The notes beneath the pieces were generated by a model, which was given only the letters and a program-made list of their open reading frames with translations, was not told the origin of the DNA and made no database searches. From contig CAITIF010000081.1 in NCBI GenBank assembly GCA_903892365.1, positions 1 to 13,089 on the forward strand: DNA of 13,089 bases, given 5' to 3'. Origin of the DNA: an uncultured Pirellula sp. GTDB taxonomy: Bacteria > Planctomycetota > Planctomycetia > Pirellulales > Pirellulaceae. The position numbers and the translations under genes are program-made. Positions 1 through 7,026 of the stretch are shown here, piece after piece (the stretch's first letter is position 1; each line of letters begins with the position of its first letter).

Positions 1-367
1 CTTGGAAGTAGGCGTCAGGGTGAGCCGCCAAAATGTCGAGCAGTTCTTTATGCATGAACGGCTCGCCACCCAAGATACCGAAGAACGCGTTCCCCATTTG
101 CTTCGCTTCGGTCAGCGTCTTATTCATGGCTGCGAAGTCGATTTTGGTTTGTTTGCCGGCAACGTCAACCCAACAGCCTTGGCAACGCAAATTGCAAGTG
201 TTGATAATGGAGATGTACAAGAACGGCGGGAAGAACTCCCCGCGTTTCAATCGTGCTTTATGCTTTTGTACGCTCCTCAATCCGCGAAAGCCCGCCAAGT
301 AGGCGAGCTTCCATAGGAGACGCTTATCCGTTTCGAACAGCAAACGCTTGGCGAGCCTTAAATACAT
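1..367 (-). CDS. Radical SAM domain protein, N-terminal part (runs off left edge)
   Basis: Reading the minus strand from the ATG at 367 gives 122 residues with no stop before the edge, so the C-terminal part is missing. After a basic N-terminal segment of about 50 residues (starting MYLRLAKRLLFETDKRLLW) comes LYISIINTCNLRCQGCW. Its CxxxCxxC spacing is the canonical [4Fe-4S]/S-adenosylmethionine ligand motif at the first strand of a radical SAM barrel. The segment FFGILGGEPFMHKELLDIL further on matches the GGEP motif, which contacts SAM in this superfamily. The substrate cannot be told from this part. SPASM-type maturases and heme or cofactor enzymes share this start, so I give no gene name. 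No clear Shine-Dalgarno precedes the ATG. It was chosen because it lies well upstream of the motif and the upstream frame offers only an in-frame GTG. The gene is divergent from the ABC transporter genes. Confidence 0.88.
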   Translation of the reverse strand, partial: MYLRLAKRLLFETDKRLLWKLAYLAGFRGLRSVQKHKARLKRGEFFPPFLYISIINTCNLRCQGCWVDVAGKQTKIDFAAMNKTLTEAKQMGNAFFGILGGEPFMHKELLDILAAHPDAYFQ

Positions 368-750
368 GCACACACTTGGGTTGGTGGGGGAATGGAGGCC
401 GCTCGGGAAATGAAACCTTCTCAACGAAATACGCTGAAAGGCCATCGCCGGGCAGACCCTAGTTTATCAGGAAAAGGGTCTGTTTTGCAGTTGTCTGTGT
501 GATGTATTCCAATAATCTCCCAAAGCGTCCGAATCCTGGCATAACCGAGCGACGGTGGCTAAGACAGAGAAATCCGGCCTAGCGCGTGCTAAGTTCGCTG
601 ATAGAATTAGCAAAGTAGTCTGTGCCGGAATCGGGCGACAGTTGGTACGAAACGACTAATATTAATTGCTTGTCACTGTTCGCAAGGCTACCGTATTGCC
701 AGTCACTGCCGCAATCGCTTGAAAATCGAAACTCCTGATTGAGAACCCCT
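368..750. other. Divergent intergenic region (383 bases)
   Basis: This gap separates the start of the radical SAM gene (minus strand) from the start of the ABC ATPase gene (plus strand), so promoters for both should lie here. Apart from one stem-loop at 453-482 I see no convincing coding region. Short open frames inside it show no recognisable motif. I could not identify convincing -35/-10 boxes. Confidence 0.5.
453..482 (+). terminator. Stem-loop followed by TTTT in a divergent leader
   Basis: CAGACCCT (453-460) pairs perfectly with AGGGTCTG (475-482) across a 14-base loop, and four T residues follow at 483-486. This has the shape of a weak intrinsic terminator on the plus strand. No plus-strand gene ends upstream of it, so it may instead be a leader structure or an attenuator-like element ahead of the ABC operon, or simply an inverted repeat. 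The T run is short, so function is uncertain. Confidence 0.3.
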
Positions 751-1749
751 ATGGGATTGCCCTCGTACGCCATCGAAGTTGAATCGCTCTCCAAAACCTA
801 CAAAGAAGGTCTGATTTTTGCCAAGCTGCATAAAGCGCTCGCCAATGTATCGCTGACGGTAAAGCGAGGCGAAGTCTTTGGACTGCTCGGGCCCAACGGA
901 GCAGGCAAAACCACTTTGATCAAAATCTTGCTGGGAATCCTGCATCCCAATGTAGGAACAGCACGCGTGCTGGAGATGGAAGCAGGTAGCAAATCCGCCA
1001 GACGCCGAATCGGTTACTTGCCGGAGAATCTTGTTTTCCCTAGGCACCACACCGGGCGAAGCGCTCTTTATTTTTATGGGCGTCTGAGCGAAATGAGCAA
1101 CGCACAGATCGCCGCGAAGGAAAAAGAACTGTTCGACCTGGTAAGCCTGACCGGTCGTGAACACGAACCCGTACGCCGATACTCCAAGGGAATGCGACAA
1201 CGTTTGGGTTTAGCGCAAGCCATGCTGCATGATCCCGACCTCCTGATTTTCGATGAACCAACCGACGGCCTTGATCCCATGGGCCGTTCTCAGATTCGCG
1301 ATGTCCTTTACCAGCTTAAGCAGCGAGGCAAAACAGTTTTCCTCAATAGCCACATCCTTCAGGAAGTGGAACTGATTTGCGATCGCGTTGCTGTCATGGC
1401 ACTTGGGAAACTACGAGGGATCGGCACGATTGATGAACTGATTCAAGGCCACCCGGATGCGGACAAAGCGACCGTGACGATGGACGTCGTCGGTAGCCTC
1501 GCTCAAGTGGAAGCGGCCACCGCTGGCTGCGAAATCCGATCTCGTACCACGATCCAAGATAGCAAGGACAGCTCCGATGCGATCCAAAGAATTGAAGTGG
1601 ATGCAACTTCGCAGTCGAACGTGGATCAAGTGGTTGACCGTCTTCGAAACGCATCGATCAGTATCTACCGCATGGAGCGCTTCCGTCCAAGCTTAGAGCA
1701 AGTTTTCATGAGCATTGTTGGGGCCGCTAACGCGTCGCATCAACCCTAA
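751..1749 (+). CDS. ABC transporter ATP-binding protein (ABC-2/CcmA type)
   Basis: This is a cytoplasmic ATPase subunit that should power the ABC-2 permease encoded just downstream. From the ATG at 751 the protein has 332 residues. The nucleotide-binding domain fills roughly residues 8-220. It shows Walker A GPNGAGKT (47-54), a YLPENL segment at the Q-loop position (89-94, Glu in place of Gln, as is common in this subfamily), an ABC signature in the form YSKGMRQRLGLA (144-155), Walker B LLIFDEP (164-170) with a D-loop GLDP, and the switch histidine in NSHIL (His201). The last 110 residues form a C-terminal accessory domain typical of multidrug or Gld/Nos-like export ATPases. A TTG at 739 would add four residues, but the ATG is the more ordinary start. 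There are 64 bases to the permease start, with no terminator between, so the two are probably co-transcribed. The transported substrate is unknown. Confidence 0.95.
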   Translation: MGLPSYAIEVESLSKTYKEGLIFAKLHKALANVSLTVKRGEVFGLLGPNGAGKTTLIKILLGILHPNVGTARVLEMEAGSKSARRRIGYLPENLVFPRHHTGRSALYFYGRLSEMSNAQIAAKEKELFDLVSLTGREHEPVRRYSKGMRQRLGLAQAMLHDPDLLIFDEPTDGLDPMGRSQIRDVLYQLKQRGKTVFLNSHILQEVELICDRVAVMALGKLRGIGTIDELIQGHPDADKATVTMDVVGSLAQVEAATAGCEIRSRTTIQDSKDSSDAIQRIEVDATSQSNVDQVVDRLRNASISIYRMERFRPSLEQVFMSIVGAANASHQP

Positions 1750-1813
1750 GCACTTTTCTCGGATGTAGTTTCCGTCACCCAATACAAACCCAATTCGCCC
1801 AATCAAAATTCCC

Positions 1814-4114
1814 ATGAAGCCTTATTTCGCTGTACTTTTTGATAGTTTTCTCGAGTCGATGAAATCGAAAGTGCTTTGGGTTTTGCTCGCCGCTTGGACT
1901 CTGATTTTGCTTGCCCTGTTTCCTCTTTCGATCAGCAAAGGGGAATCCTATGTTTTCTCAAACGGCAACTTCAAATCGGCCAAAATCATCTTGGATCAGC
2001 TTGCTGCAGCCTCGAATGGTAAAGGGACTCGAAAACATAAAGCCATTTATGCAAAGCTTGACGAGGACTTTCAGGGGATTCTCAAACAACGCCAAACCAA
2101 TCAACGCCGTATCTCGATTGGCAAGATGATCGAATCGTTCAATAAATTGTTGAAGGAAAAGGATCTTTATGATGCCGCGGTTTGGCCAACCGCGGTGAAG
2201 CGTCCTGAGCTCAAAGAACTGATCGAAAACCCGAATCGTTCAGATTTGGAACTCGAGAAACTGAATCGAGGCTTGATCGATCTTGCTTTCGAAGGTTCGA
2301 TTTCATCGAGTTCGGGACAAGCGACTTGGGTCACGTACGCTGGCTTACGCCTTGGAAACGGATTACCGATCTCTCAATCCCAATTGAGGACGATCATCGA
2401 AACCGTCATCTTCCCACTGGTCATGCGGTTGGGCTTGGGGATTGGCGCCATGTTGGTCGCAATCATTATCACCAGCCCGATGATTCCAGACATGTTTCAG
2501 ACGGGCTCGATGCATCTGTTGCTTAGCAAACCGATCTCGCGCAGCTTGCTGTTCCTGACCAAGTTCGTAGGTGGGTGCACCTTCGTCGCACTCAACATTG
2601 TCTACCTTCTTGTAGGGTTGTTTCTGTACGCGGGACTGCGACTCGAGATTTGGAACACGGGAATTCTCTGGTGCATTCCGCTATTCATTTTCACATTTAT
2701 GATTTTTTACTCGGTCTCTGCCTTGTCTGGTTTGATATGGAAGAACCCAATCATCAGCGTGGTCGTCACGGCCATGTTTTGGGCCATTTGCTTCACCGTG
2801 GGTTTGATCCATTTCTTCTTCAATGATTTTGTAAATTCACAGGGTCAAACTCAACGGGTCTTTTCCATCAACGACAAGCCAATCCTGTCGACGCAACAAG
2901 GACGGATCCAGTTTTGGAATGAAGAAGATCGTGCGTGGAAAACAGCCTTCGGTGAAGTCGACGGTCAAAAAGTACTAGGGCCCATCTGGCTCTCGAAAGA
3001 AAAGTCGATGTACTTTGCACGCCCCGCACGTTTGCCATTTGGTATCAGTATCGGGCAAGACACTCGGCTTGAATTGGCACACCTGCCCGATTTCGCAGAT
3101 GCATCGGATACCAGCTTCCAGTCGAAGCCTTGGGACGACGGACGTCTGGATAGCGGACCTGAACTTCCCTCCGACCCGCGACAATTGTTTGCTTGGAAGG
3201 ATACTTTCGGGGTGTTGACCGCCGAGGGAATCTATCGCTTTGACGCAGAAGCCAGCGTGAAGGCCGAGCAACAAAAATCAATGCTGGGCGGGCTTGGCTT
3301 TGGCCTGACAAAAAACCTGATTCCTGCATACCCGGCCATGACAAAAAAGTTTGAATACAAGAAGCCGTTGGATATCGGTGTCGATCCCTCGTTCGCACGA
3401 GTCGTTCTTTACTCGAACGGAAGCGTGATCGATTTAAAGGCAACCGAAGATGGGTTGGAGGAGTCGGGACAATTAAGCTTGGACATTCCATCCGAAACCG
3501 TTGCCATCCTGGGCGCTAACAATAAAACCGCCGTGGTTTGCCCCATTGGTATGGCCCCGTTTGTAATCGATCTCGAAGCAATGAAAATCCAGGGCCGAAT
3601 CGAAACCATTGGCGAAGATACGATCAATCAAGTTCGAGTCGACACGAGCGGAAGGTTTGTGCTTCTTGCAACCAACGGAACCGTCTGGACCGTCGATGCC
3701 ACCGGAAAATCCTGTGAGAAGCCATCGATTGCAGGCCAAGGATCAGTGTTCGCAATTCACTTCAACGAATCCAACCAACTTTGGGTAGCACATGCTCGGG
3801 GCAAGGTGGACTTGGTAGATCTGACTACAGGCTCTTCCATCACTTCGATTCGCCCCCGGGCATTCACTTCGCAGATGATCTTCGATTATGTGGTGAATCC
3901 TTTCTACCAAGTCAATCCAAAGCCTTCCGCGATGAACGACACGATCGAGTACGTACTCAAGAATTCTAAGAACAAAACCATTGCAATCGACCGAGGTGAT
4001 CTGGATTTGCCAAAGATTGTGTCCGACCCCTGGACTCCGATTTGGACCAACCTGTTATTTATCGGTTTCATGCTCAGTATTAGTTGCTGGTATTTGTACC
4101 GACAAGATCTCTAA
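1814..4114 (+). CDS. ABC-2 type permease with large extracytoplasmic propeller-like domain
   Basis: This 766-residue membrane protein is the permease partner of the upstream ATPase. Hydrophobic segments lie at about 20-40, 195-222, 245-274, 284-308, 312-336 and 743-762. A first soluble loop (41-190, helical and charged) follows helix 1. The short loop between helices 2 and 3 (SPMIPDMFQTGSMHLLLSKPISR) resembles the ABC-2 coupling region that contacts the ATPase. About 400 residues (340-740) sit between helices 5 and 6. They are rich in short beta-type segments such as GRFVLLATNGTVWTVDA and NQLWVAHARGKVDLVDLTTG, which recall WD40/YVTN propeller blades. Alternating topology from a cytoplasmic N-terminus would put both soluble domains outside the cytoplasm. 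The length is well above the 250-400 residues usual for ABC-2 permeases. The ATG at 1814 has no clear Shine-Dalgarno. Substrate unknown. Confidence 0.88.
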   Translation: MKPYFAVLFDSFLESMKSKVLWVLLAAWTLILLALFPLSISKGESYVFSNGNFKSAKIILDQLAAASNGKGTRKHKAIYAKLDEDFQGILKQRQTNQRRISIGKMIESFNKLLKEKDLYDAAVWPTAVKRPELKELIENPNRSDLELEKLNRGLIDLAFEGSISSSSGQATWVTYAGLRLGNGLPISQSQLRTIIETVIFPLVMRLGLGIGAMLVAIIITSPMIPDMFQTGSMHLLLSKPISRSLLFLTKFVGGCTFVALNIVYLLVGLFLYAGLRLEIWNTGILWCIPLFIFTFMIFYSVSALSGLIWKNPIISVVVTAMFWAICFTVGLIHFFFNDFVNSQGQTQRVFSINDKPILSTQQGRIQFWNEEDRAWKTAFGEVDGQKVLGPIWLSKEKSMYFARPARLPFGISIGQDTRLELAHLPDFADASDTSFQSKPWDDGRLDSGPELPSDPRQLFAWKDTFGVLTAEGIYRFDAEASVKAEQQKSMLGGLGFGLTKNLIPAYPAMTKKFEYKKPLDIGVDPSFARVVLYSNGSVIDLKATEDGLEESGQLSLDIPSETVAILGANNKTAVVCPIGMAPFVIDLEAMKIQGRIETIGEDTINQVRVDTSGRFVLLATNGTVWTVDATGKSCEKPSIAGQGSVFAIHFNESNQLWVAHARGKVDLVDLTTGSSITSIRPRAFTSQMIFDYVVNPFYQVNPKPSAMNDTIEYVLKNSKNKTIAIDRGDLDLPKIVSDPWTPIWTNLLFIGFMLSISCWYLYRQDL

Positions 4115-4747
4115 TCGCTCCACGGTTCGGCAGCCTCGTCTCACCGAGGGAGTAGGTCCCTACGTTCCAGCGTGATGAAAAAGACTTTGGCTTTGCCATT
4201 GTTTCACATCACGCCGCAGGCGACGCTTAGCCGTGTCCGCAGGCTTACTACTACAGCACAATCGACGACTCTACCTGTAAACAAACAATGCGCTAAAGGA
4301 CTTTGCAAGACGAAGCTCAACTTCCATAAGCACCGCGAATTGTCGATTTCTCGAACAAAAAGTCCAGAATGTCATGTGAAACTGCATTGATAAGTCTTAT
4401 GCGATTTGTACCTTGGTTGTTTTGTAGGAAACTGGTGCGTTGGCGAAAAGGAAGATAGTGGCCTATCCACCGCTCAGTCTTAGGTCTTTGAAAGCGGTGT
4501 TGGCATCAGCGTGATTGCAAACGTCCGAAGCGGTTGCGTTTATAGTTACCCAAAACTATGCAAGTCTTTGAGAATGGGCGATCGTCTTGGTCATGCCTAC
4601 CTTGCCGCAAAGTCGGAAGGGGAAATGGAAATGCATCTCGATTACCCTGATGGCAGTATTGTTTCAGGAATGCTGCTCTTTGGTGCCCCCTTTTGGAAGT
4701 TCAACAAGTAAGGGTCAGTCTCGGGCTGTAGACTCGAATGGCAAGCC
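4115..4747. other. Long intergenic region (633 bases) between permease and YciI genes
   Basis: No gene could be supported here. The first 50 bases carry two small hairpins described separately, which may end the ABC operon transcript. A plus-strand open frame at 4511-4711 (66 codons, ending DYPDGSIVSGMLLFGAPFWKFNK) has a protein-like composition at its end but no recognised motif or ribosome-binding site. Another at 4172-4390 looks random. The rest shows no tRNA-like fold, repeat array or mobile-element end that I can see. A decayed gene or a small RNA is possible but unproven. Confidence 0.45.
4134..4163 (+). terminator. Two small adjacent hairpins after the permease gene
   Basis: CCTCG (4134-4138) pairs with CGAGG (4145-4149) over a six-base loop. 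Immediately after, GTAGG (4152-4156) is followed by CCTAC (4159-4163). They start 20 bases past the permease stop, where a terminator would be expected, but no T run follows. They may stabilise the mRNA 3' end or act with Rho rather than as intrinsic terminators. Weak evidence. Confidence 0.25.
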
Positions 4748-5047
4748 CTACGGCCTTATCGGTGTTTTGGCATCTTTGCCGATAACGGTGGTCCACGCTC
4801 GCACCCTCCAGTCCGTCACGAGACCGTTCTTTACATACGGATCGTTCTCTGCAAAGGCTTTCACATCATTCAAATTCTCGGTGTCGAACAACAGCAATGC
4901 TCCGTCAACGGGGTCGGCAAAAGCGCCTCCAATTAAAAGTTCGCCTCGGTCGTGAGCTTCCCAAGCCAGTCGCAAGTGCTCCTGACGAAAAGGACCGCGA
5001 CGTTCTAAGATGTCTGGTACATAGTCGTACATCAACAAAAAATGCAT
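4748..5047 (-). CDS. YciI family protein
   Basis: This small cytoplasmic protein of 99 residues is close to the usual YciI length (about 95-100). The family has a ferredoxin-like (dimeric alpha/beta barrel) fold with a conserved His/Asp pair, and its reaction is undefined for most members. Visible features are the N-terminal strand MHFLLMYDYVPD, the conserved RGPFRQEHLRLAWEAHDRG helix with His24, the GGAFADPVDGALLLFD strand pair with Asp45, and AFAENDPYVKNGLVTDWRVRAW, which matches the family's FxxxDPYxxxGL...W signature. An AGGAG lies 12 bases upstream of the ATG, rather far for a good site, and AAGAG lies only three bases from it. The gene stands alone, 216 bases from the start-distal neighbour dcd on the same strand. 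Its partner and substrate are unknown. Confidence 0.93.
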   Translation of the reverse strand: MHFLLMYDYVPDILERRGPFRQEHLRLAWEAHDRGELLIGGAFADPVDGALLLFDTENLNDVKAFAENDPYVKNGLVTDWRVRAWTTVIGKDAKTPIRP

Positions 5048-5203
5048 CGTCTCTTCAAGCTCCTAACTCGATTCCCGAGGTTTTCAAAAGTGCTCTTGTC
5101 AACTTCGTTCAACAGCAACTGCATCGAAGGTCATGGGATGATGGGTTGGTGATTTAGTCGATCTTCTGTTTGGTTGTGGCTTCGAATTTGCAACACCAGT
5201 ATT

Positions 5204-5238
5204 CCAGCGGCTGACTCTGAAATGTTACCGGCGGCTGA
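5204..5238. repeat. Short imperfect direct repeat downstream of dcd
   Basis: CCAGCGGCTGA (5204-5214) recurs as CCGGCGGCTGA (5228-5238), 10 of 11 bases identical, one start every 24 bases. It lies just past the 3' end of dcd. It may be chance, and no function is suggested. Confidence 0.25.
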
Positions 5239-5263
5239 GTGTTCAACATGGATGTTCCCGTGC

Positions 5264-5875
5264 TTAAACCGTCTCAAGCTTGTCTTTTAAAGGAGTCTGC
5301 CGATACGTTGCAGCGATTGCACCAAAGTCGAGCTCCAGTTGGTCGTACCGACGGCAGTTATCAAATTCCTTGTAGAGCAAGCTGGGCTGAACATCACGAT
5401 TGTTCTGATACTTTTCGCTGGCGTATTCGCGGACGTCACCGGTGAGTTCGTGATAGAAGATTTGGCAAATGCGAAGCCCGGCGTAGATGCGAATCGGTTG
5501 AACCGCAAACATCTCGATGGTCCAGTGGCCTCGAAAACCCGCGTCCCCGAAACCCGAAGAACAATGCACAAAAAGTCCAAGTCGCGCGATCGAACTTCGG
5601 CCCTCGATCATCGGAACCAAATTATGAGTTTCCGTGTGCTCAACCGTTCTACCAAGATAAATCTGGCCCGGACTGAGAATCATCCCCTCGTCCGGAATGG
5701 TCAAACGACGGAAACGGTTTGGCTGCTTGGCATCCAACACTACTTCCTCGTAGACCAAGAGCTCGTTATGCAATGTCAGATTGTAGCTGTTCGGATTAAG
5801 ACAATCCTCGCAGAAGGGGGTTATCCGAATATCGGTACCCTGCCGAGCTCTGATTTCTTCGCCTGAAAGCACCAT
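5264..5875 (-). CDS. dcd: dCTP deaminase (possibly bifunctional dCTP deaminase/dUTPase)
   Basis: This enzyme hydrolyses dCTP to dUTP and ammonia, feeding dTMP synthesis in the cytoplasm. Bifunctional relatives go on to dUMP. The protein has 203 residues, slightly longer than E. coli Dcd (193), and should form a homotrimer. Visible motifs are MVLSGEEI at the start, NPNSYNLTLHNEL (28-39), EGRSSIARLGLFVH (91-104), with the Ser and Arg that bind the triphosphate, and GFGDAGFRGHWTIEMF (108-123), in which Glu121 matches the catalytic glutamate. Then come YAGLRICQIFYHEL and EKYQNNRDVQPSLLYKEF, the C-terminal segment that closes over the nucleotide. About 35 extra residues follow. A weak AGGG lies about eight bases upstream of the ATG. 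Monofunctional and bifunctional forms cannot be separated with certainty by eye. Confidence 0.93.
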   Translation of the reverse strand: MVLSGEEIRARQGTDIRITPFCEDCLNPNSYNLTLHNELLVYEEVVLDAKQPNRFRRLTIPDEGMILSPGQIYLGRTVEHTETHNLVPMIEGRSSIARLGLFVHCSSGFGDAGFRGHWTIEMFAVQPIRIYAGLRICQIFYHELTGDVREYASEKYQNNRDVQPSLLYKEFDNCRRYDQLELDFGAIAATYRQTPLKDKLETV

Positions 5876-6293
5876 ATTGCAACCCTGAAGTGACTATGGA
5901 AGACGATGGATGGAAGTTAGGAATCGAATTCGTTGTGCGGTTTCCCTAGGAGCAGGATACACACGACTGGGCTCGACTGGCTACGGGCTAGAAATGTTTT
6001 GTGAACGAATCTTCCAAAAAGCTCCCGGCAACGGCCGAAAAACGAAAAAAATTACCAAAACGGGTTATTCGTCAAAATACCCAGGAAATTTTGTGACATT
6101 GTTTTGGGCCGGGAATGCCACCTAAGCCACTAACAAAGACGGTCATGATTGCCACAGAAAAAATTGGCGAACTTTTGAGGCCCTTTTTACGTCAAAAGGC
6201 CGAGCCTGTTTCAGGGAAGGTCGCTATGGTTGCGACTACACTGGTGCCGATACAATCGAGGAATGAAAAGCAAGAATCGCAGCTGACCAGCGA
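5876..6293. other. Divergent intergenic region (418 bases) between dcd and the J-like protein gene
   Basis: Promoters for dcd (minus) and for the plus-strand gene starting at 6294 should lie here. The stretch around 6040-6115 is AT-rich, as promoter regions often are. A bulged hairpin at 6179-6201 is listed separately. A 71-codon open frame at 5910-6125 shows no motif and I do not regard it as a gene. Confidence 0.45.
6179..6201 (+). other. Bulged hairpin in the leader of the J-like protein gene
   Basis: GGCC (6179-6182) plus TTTT (6184-6187) pair with AAAAGGCC (6194-6201), leaving C6183 bulged and a six-base loop. It lies about 90 bases upstream of the ATG at 6294, so it could sit in the 5' untranslated leader. 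No T tract follows it, so it is not terminator-like. Confidence 0.25.
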
Positions 6294-6980
6294 ATGCTGC
6301 TAGGAAAAGGAGCTTTGCTGGCAAAAAAGCAAACGATACAAAACCAGGATGGTTGGGTTGAAGAAGCTATGAAAAAAAATCAAAAAACTACTCTCGAAAA
6401 TCTGAGGCCAACGGGCTTCATCAGCCATTTCAGGCTACTTGGGCTTAGACGCGGCGAATGTCGCACTCATGTAATCCGTTCCGCTGCTCAGGCCATGTCC
6501 GTGGCGCTTTCGAACCACGAAAACCGCTCGCATGGGGATCTTTCGGATCGCCGGCGAGCTCGTATTGCGTTCGCCGCGTACCGGTTGCTCGACCCCAGGG
6601 AACGTCGCGACCTTTACGAACGAGTCCAATTGAGCTATCCCCTGGATCGCGAGGACTATGAAGAGTCGAGCATTTCTGCTCAGGGCAATTCCCTTATTAC
6701 TTCAAAAAAAACGCAACTGCCATCCAGCCATACGCCGGTCGTTAGGGCTCCCGGAAAGCCCTCAACCGTGCTGTTGATGCAGCAACCGTTGATCGATCAA
6801 GCGTTCGATGAACCGAACAGCGAATTGTATATCGATGCAGAAATCGTAGTCGAGGAAGATGACCAGCAAGCTCGAATCAATGAAAGACGAGGCATCGTTC
6901 GATTGATTCGGGAGCTTGACCGCACCGAACCGCGCACCCAATCGACTTTGGAATGGATTCGTTCGCGGTTGGGTATTTAG
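6294..6980 (+). CDS. Hypothetical protein with degenerate J-domain-like region
   Basis: This protein has 228 residues from the ATG at 6294. A second ATG at 6369 (MKKNQKTT) would give 203 residues and is an equally plausible start. Residues 44-116 (HFRLLGLRRGE...HVIRSAAQAMSVAL...RRRARIAFAAYRLLDPRERRDLYERVQL) recall a J-domain, with an FRLLGL opening and a terminal AYRLLDPRERRDLYER that resembles the AYxVLSDPxxRxxYD end of DnaJ domains. The catalytic HPD tripeptide that activates DnaK is absent, so a chaperone role cannot be assumed. Residues 120-170 look disordered and 180-192 are strongly acidic (IDAEIVVEEDDQQ). The C-terminus (200-228) is an amphipathic, charged helix ending WIRSRLGI. No signal peptide or membrane segment is seen. 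The function is not known. The gene stands alone and converges on cysNC. Confidence 0.75.
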   Translation: MLLGKGALLAKKQTIQNQDGWVEEAMKKNQKTTLENLRPTGFISHFRLLGLRRGECRTHVIRSAAQAMSVALSNHENRSHGDLSDRRRARIAFAAYRLLDPRERRDLYERVQLSYPLDREDYEESSISAQGNSLITSKKTQLPSSHTPVVRAPGKPSTVLLMQQPLIDQAFDEPNSELYIDAEIVVEEDDQQARINERRGIVRLIRELDRTEPRTQSTLEWIRSRLGI

Positions 6981-6999
6981 ACTACCACCCAGTGGTAGT
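6981..6999. terminator. Perfect 8-bp hairpin in convergent gap
   Basis: ACTACCAC (6981-6988) pairs perfectly with GTGGTAGT (6992-6999) over a three-base loop, starting at the first base after the stop codon of the J-like protein gene. Being symmetric, it can form in transcripts from either strand. No T run follows on either side, so it is a terminator-like structure rather than a classical intrinsic terminator. Confidence 0.5.
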
Positions 7000-7000
7000 T

Positions 7001-7024
7001 ACCCTCTGGTGCTTACCCAGGGGT
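7001..7024. terminator. Second hairpin in convergent gap, ahead of the cysNC stop
   Basis: ACCCTCTGG (7001-7009) pairs with CCAGGGGT (7017-7024) with one bulged base and a seven-base loop. With the hairpin at 6981-6999 it fills nearly all of the 46 bases between the convergent genes. An overlapping direct repeat, GGTGCTTAC (7008-7016) and GGTGCTTAT (7022-7030), is also visible. It probably serves transcript ends from both directions. Confidence 0.4.
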
Positions 7025-7026
7025 GC

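Noticed and set aside
703..1200. 165-codon minus-strand frame opposite the ABC ATPase
   Set aside because: Antisense to clear Walker A and neighbouring ATPase motifs; no independent support.
4172..4390. 72-codon plus-strand frame after the permease
   Set aside because: Biased to Thr, Ser, Lys and Cys, with no motif and no ribosome-binding site; likely chance.
4511..4711. 66-codon plus-strand frame ahead of the YciI gene
   Set aside because: No ribosome-binding site, no recognised motif and no conserved neighbour arrangement; mentioned only within the intergenic description.
5339..5866. 175-codon plus-strand frame opposite dcd
   Set aside because: It is antisense to a well-supported dCTP deaminase with intact catalytic motifs.
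5910..6125. 71-codon plus-strand frame between dcd and the J-like gene
   Set aside because: Composition looks random, it overlaps the likely promoter region and contains no motif.
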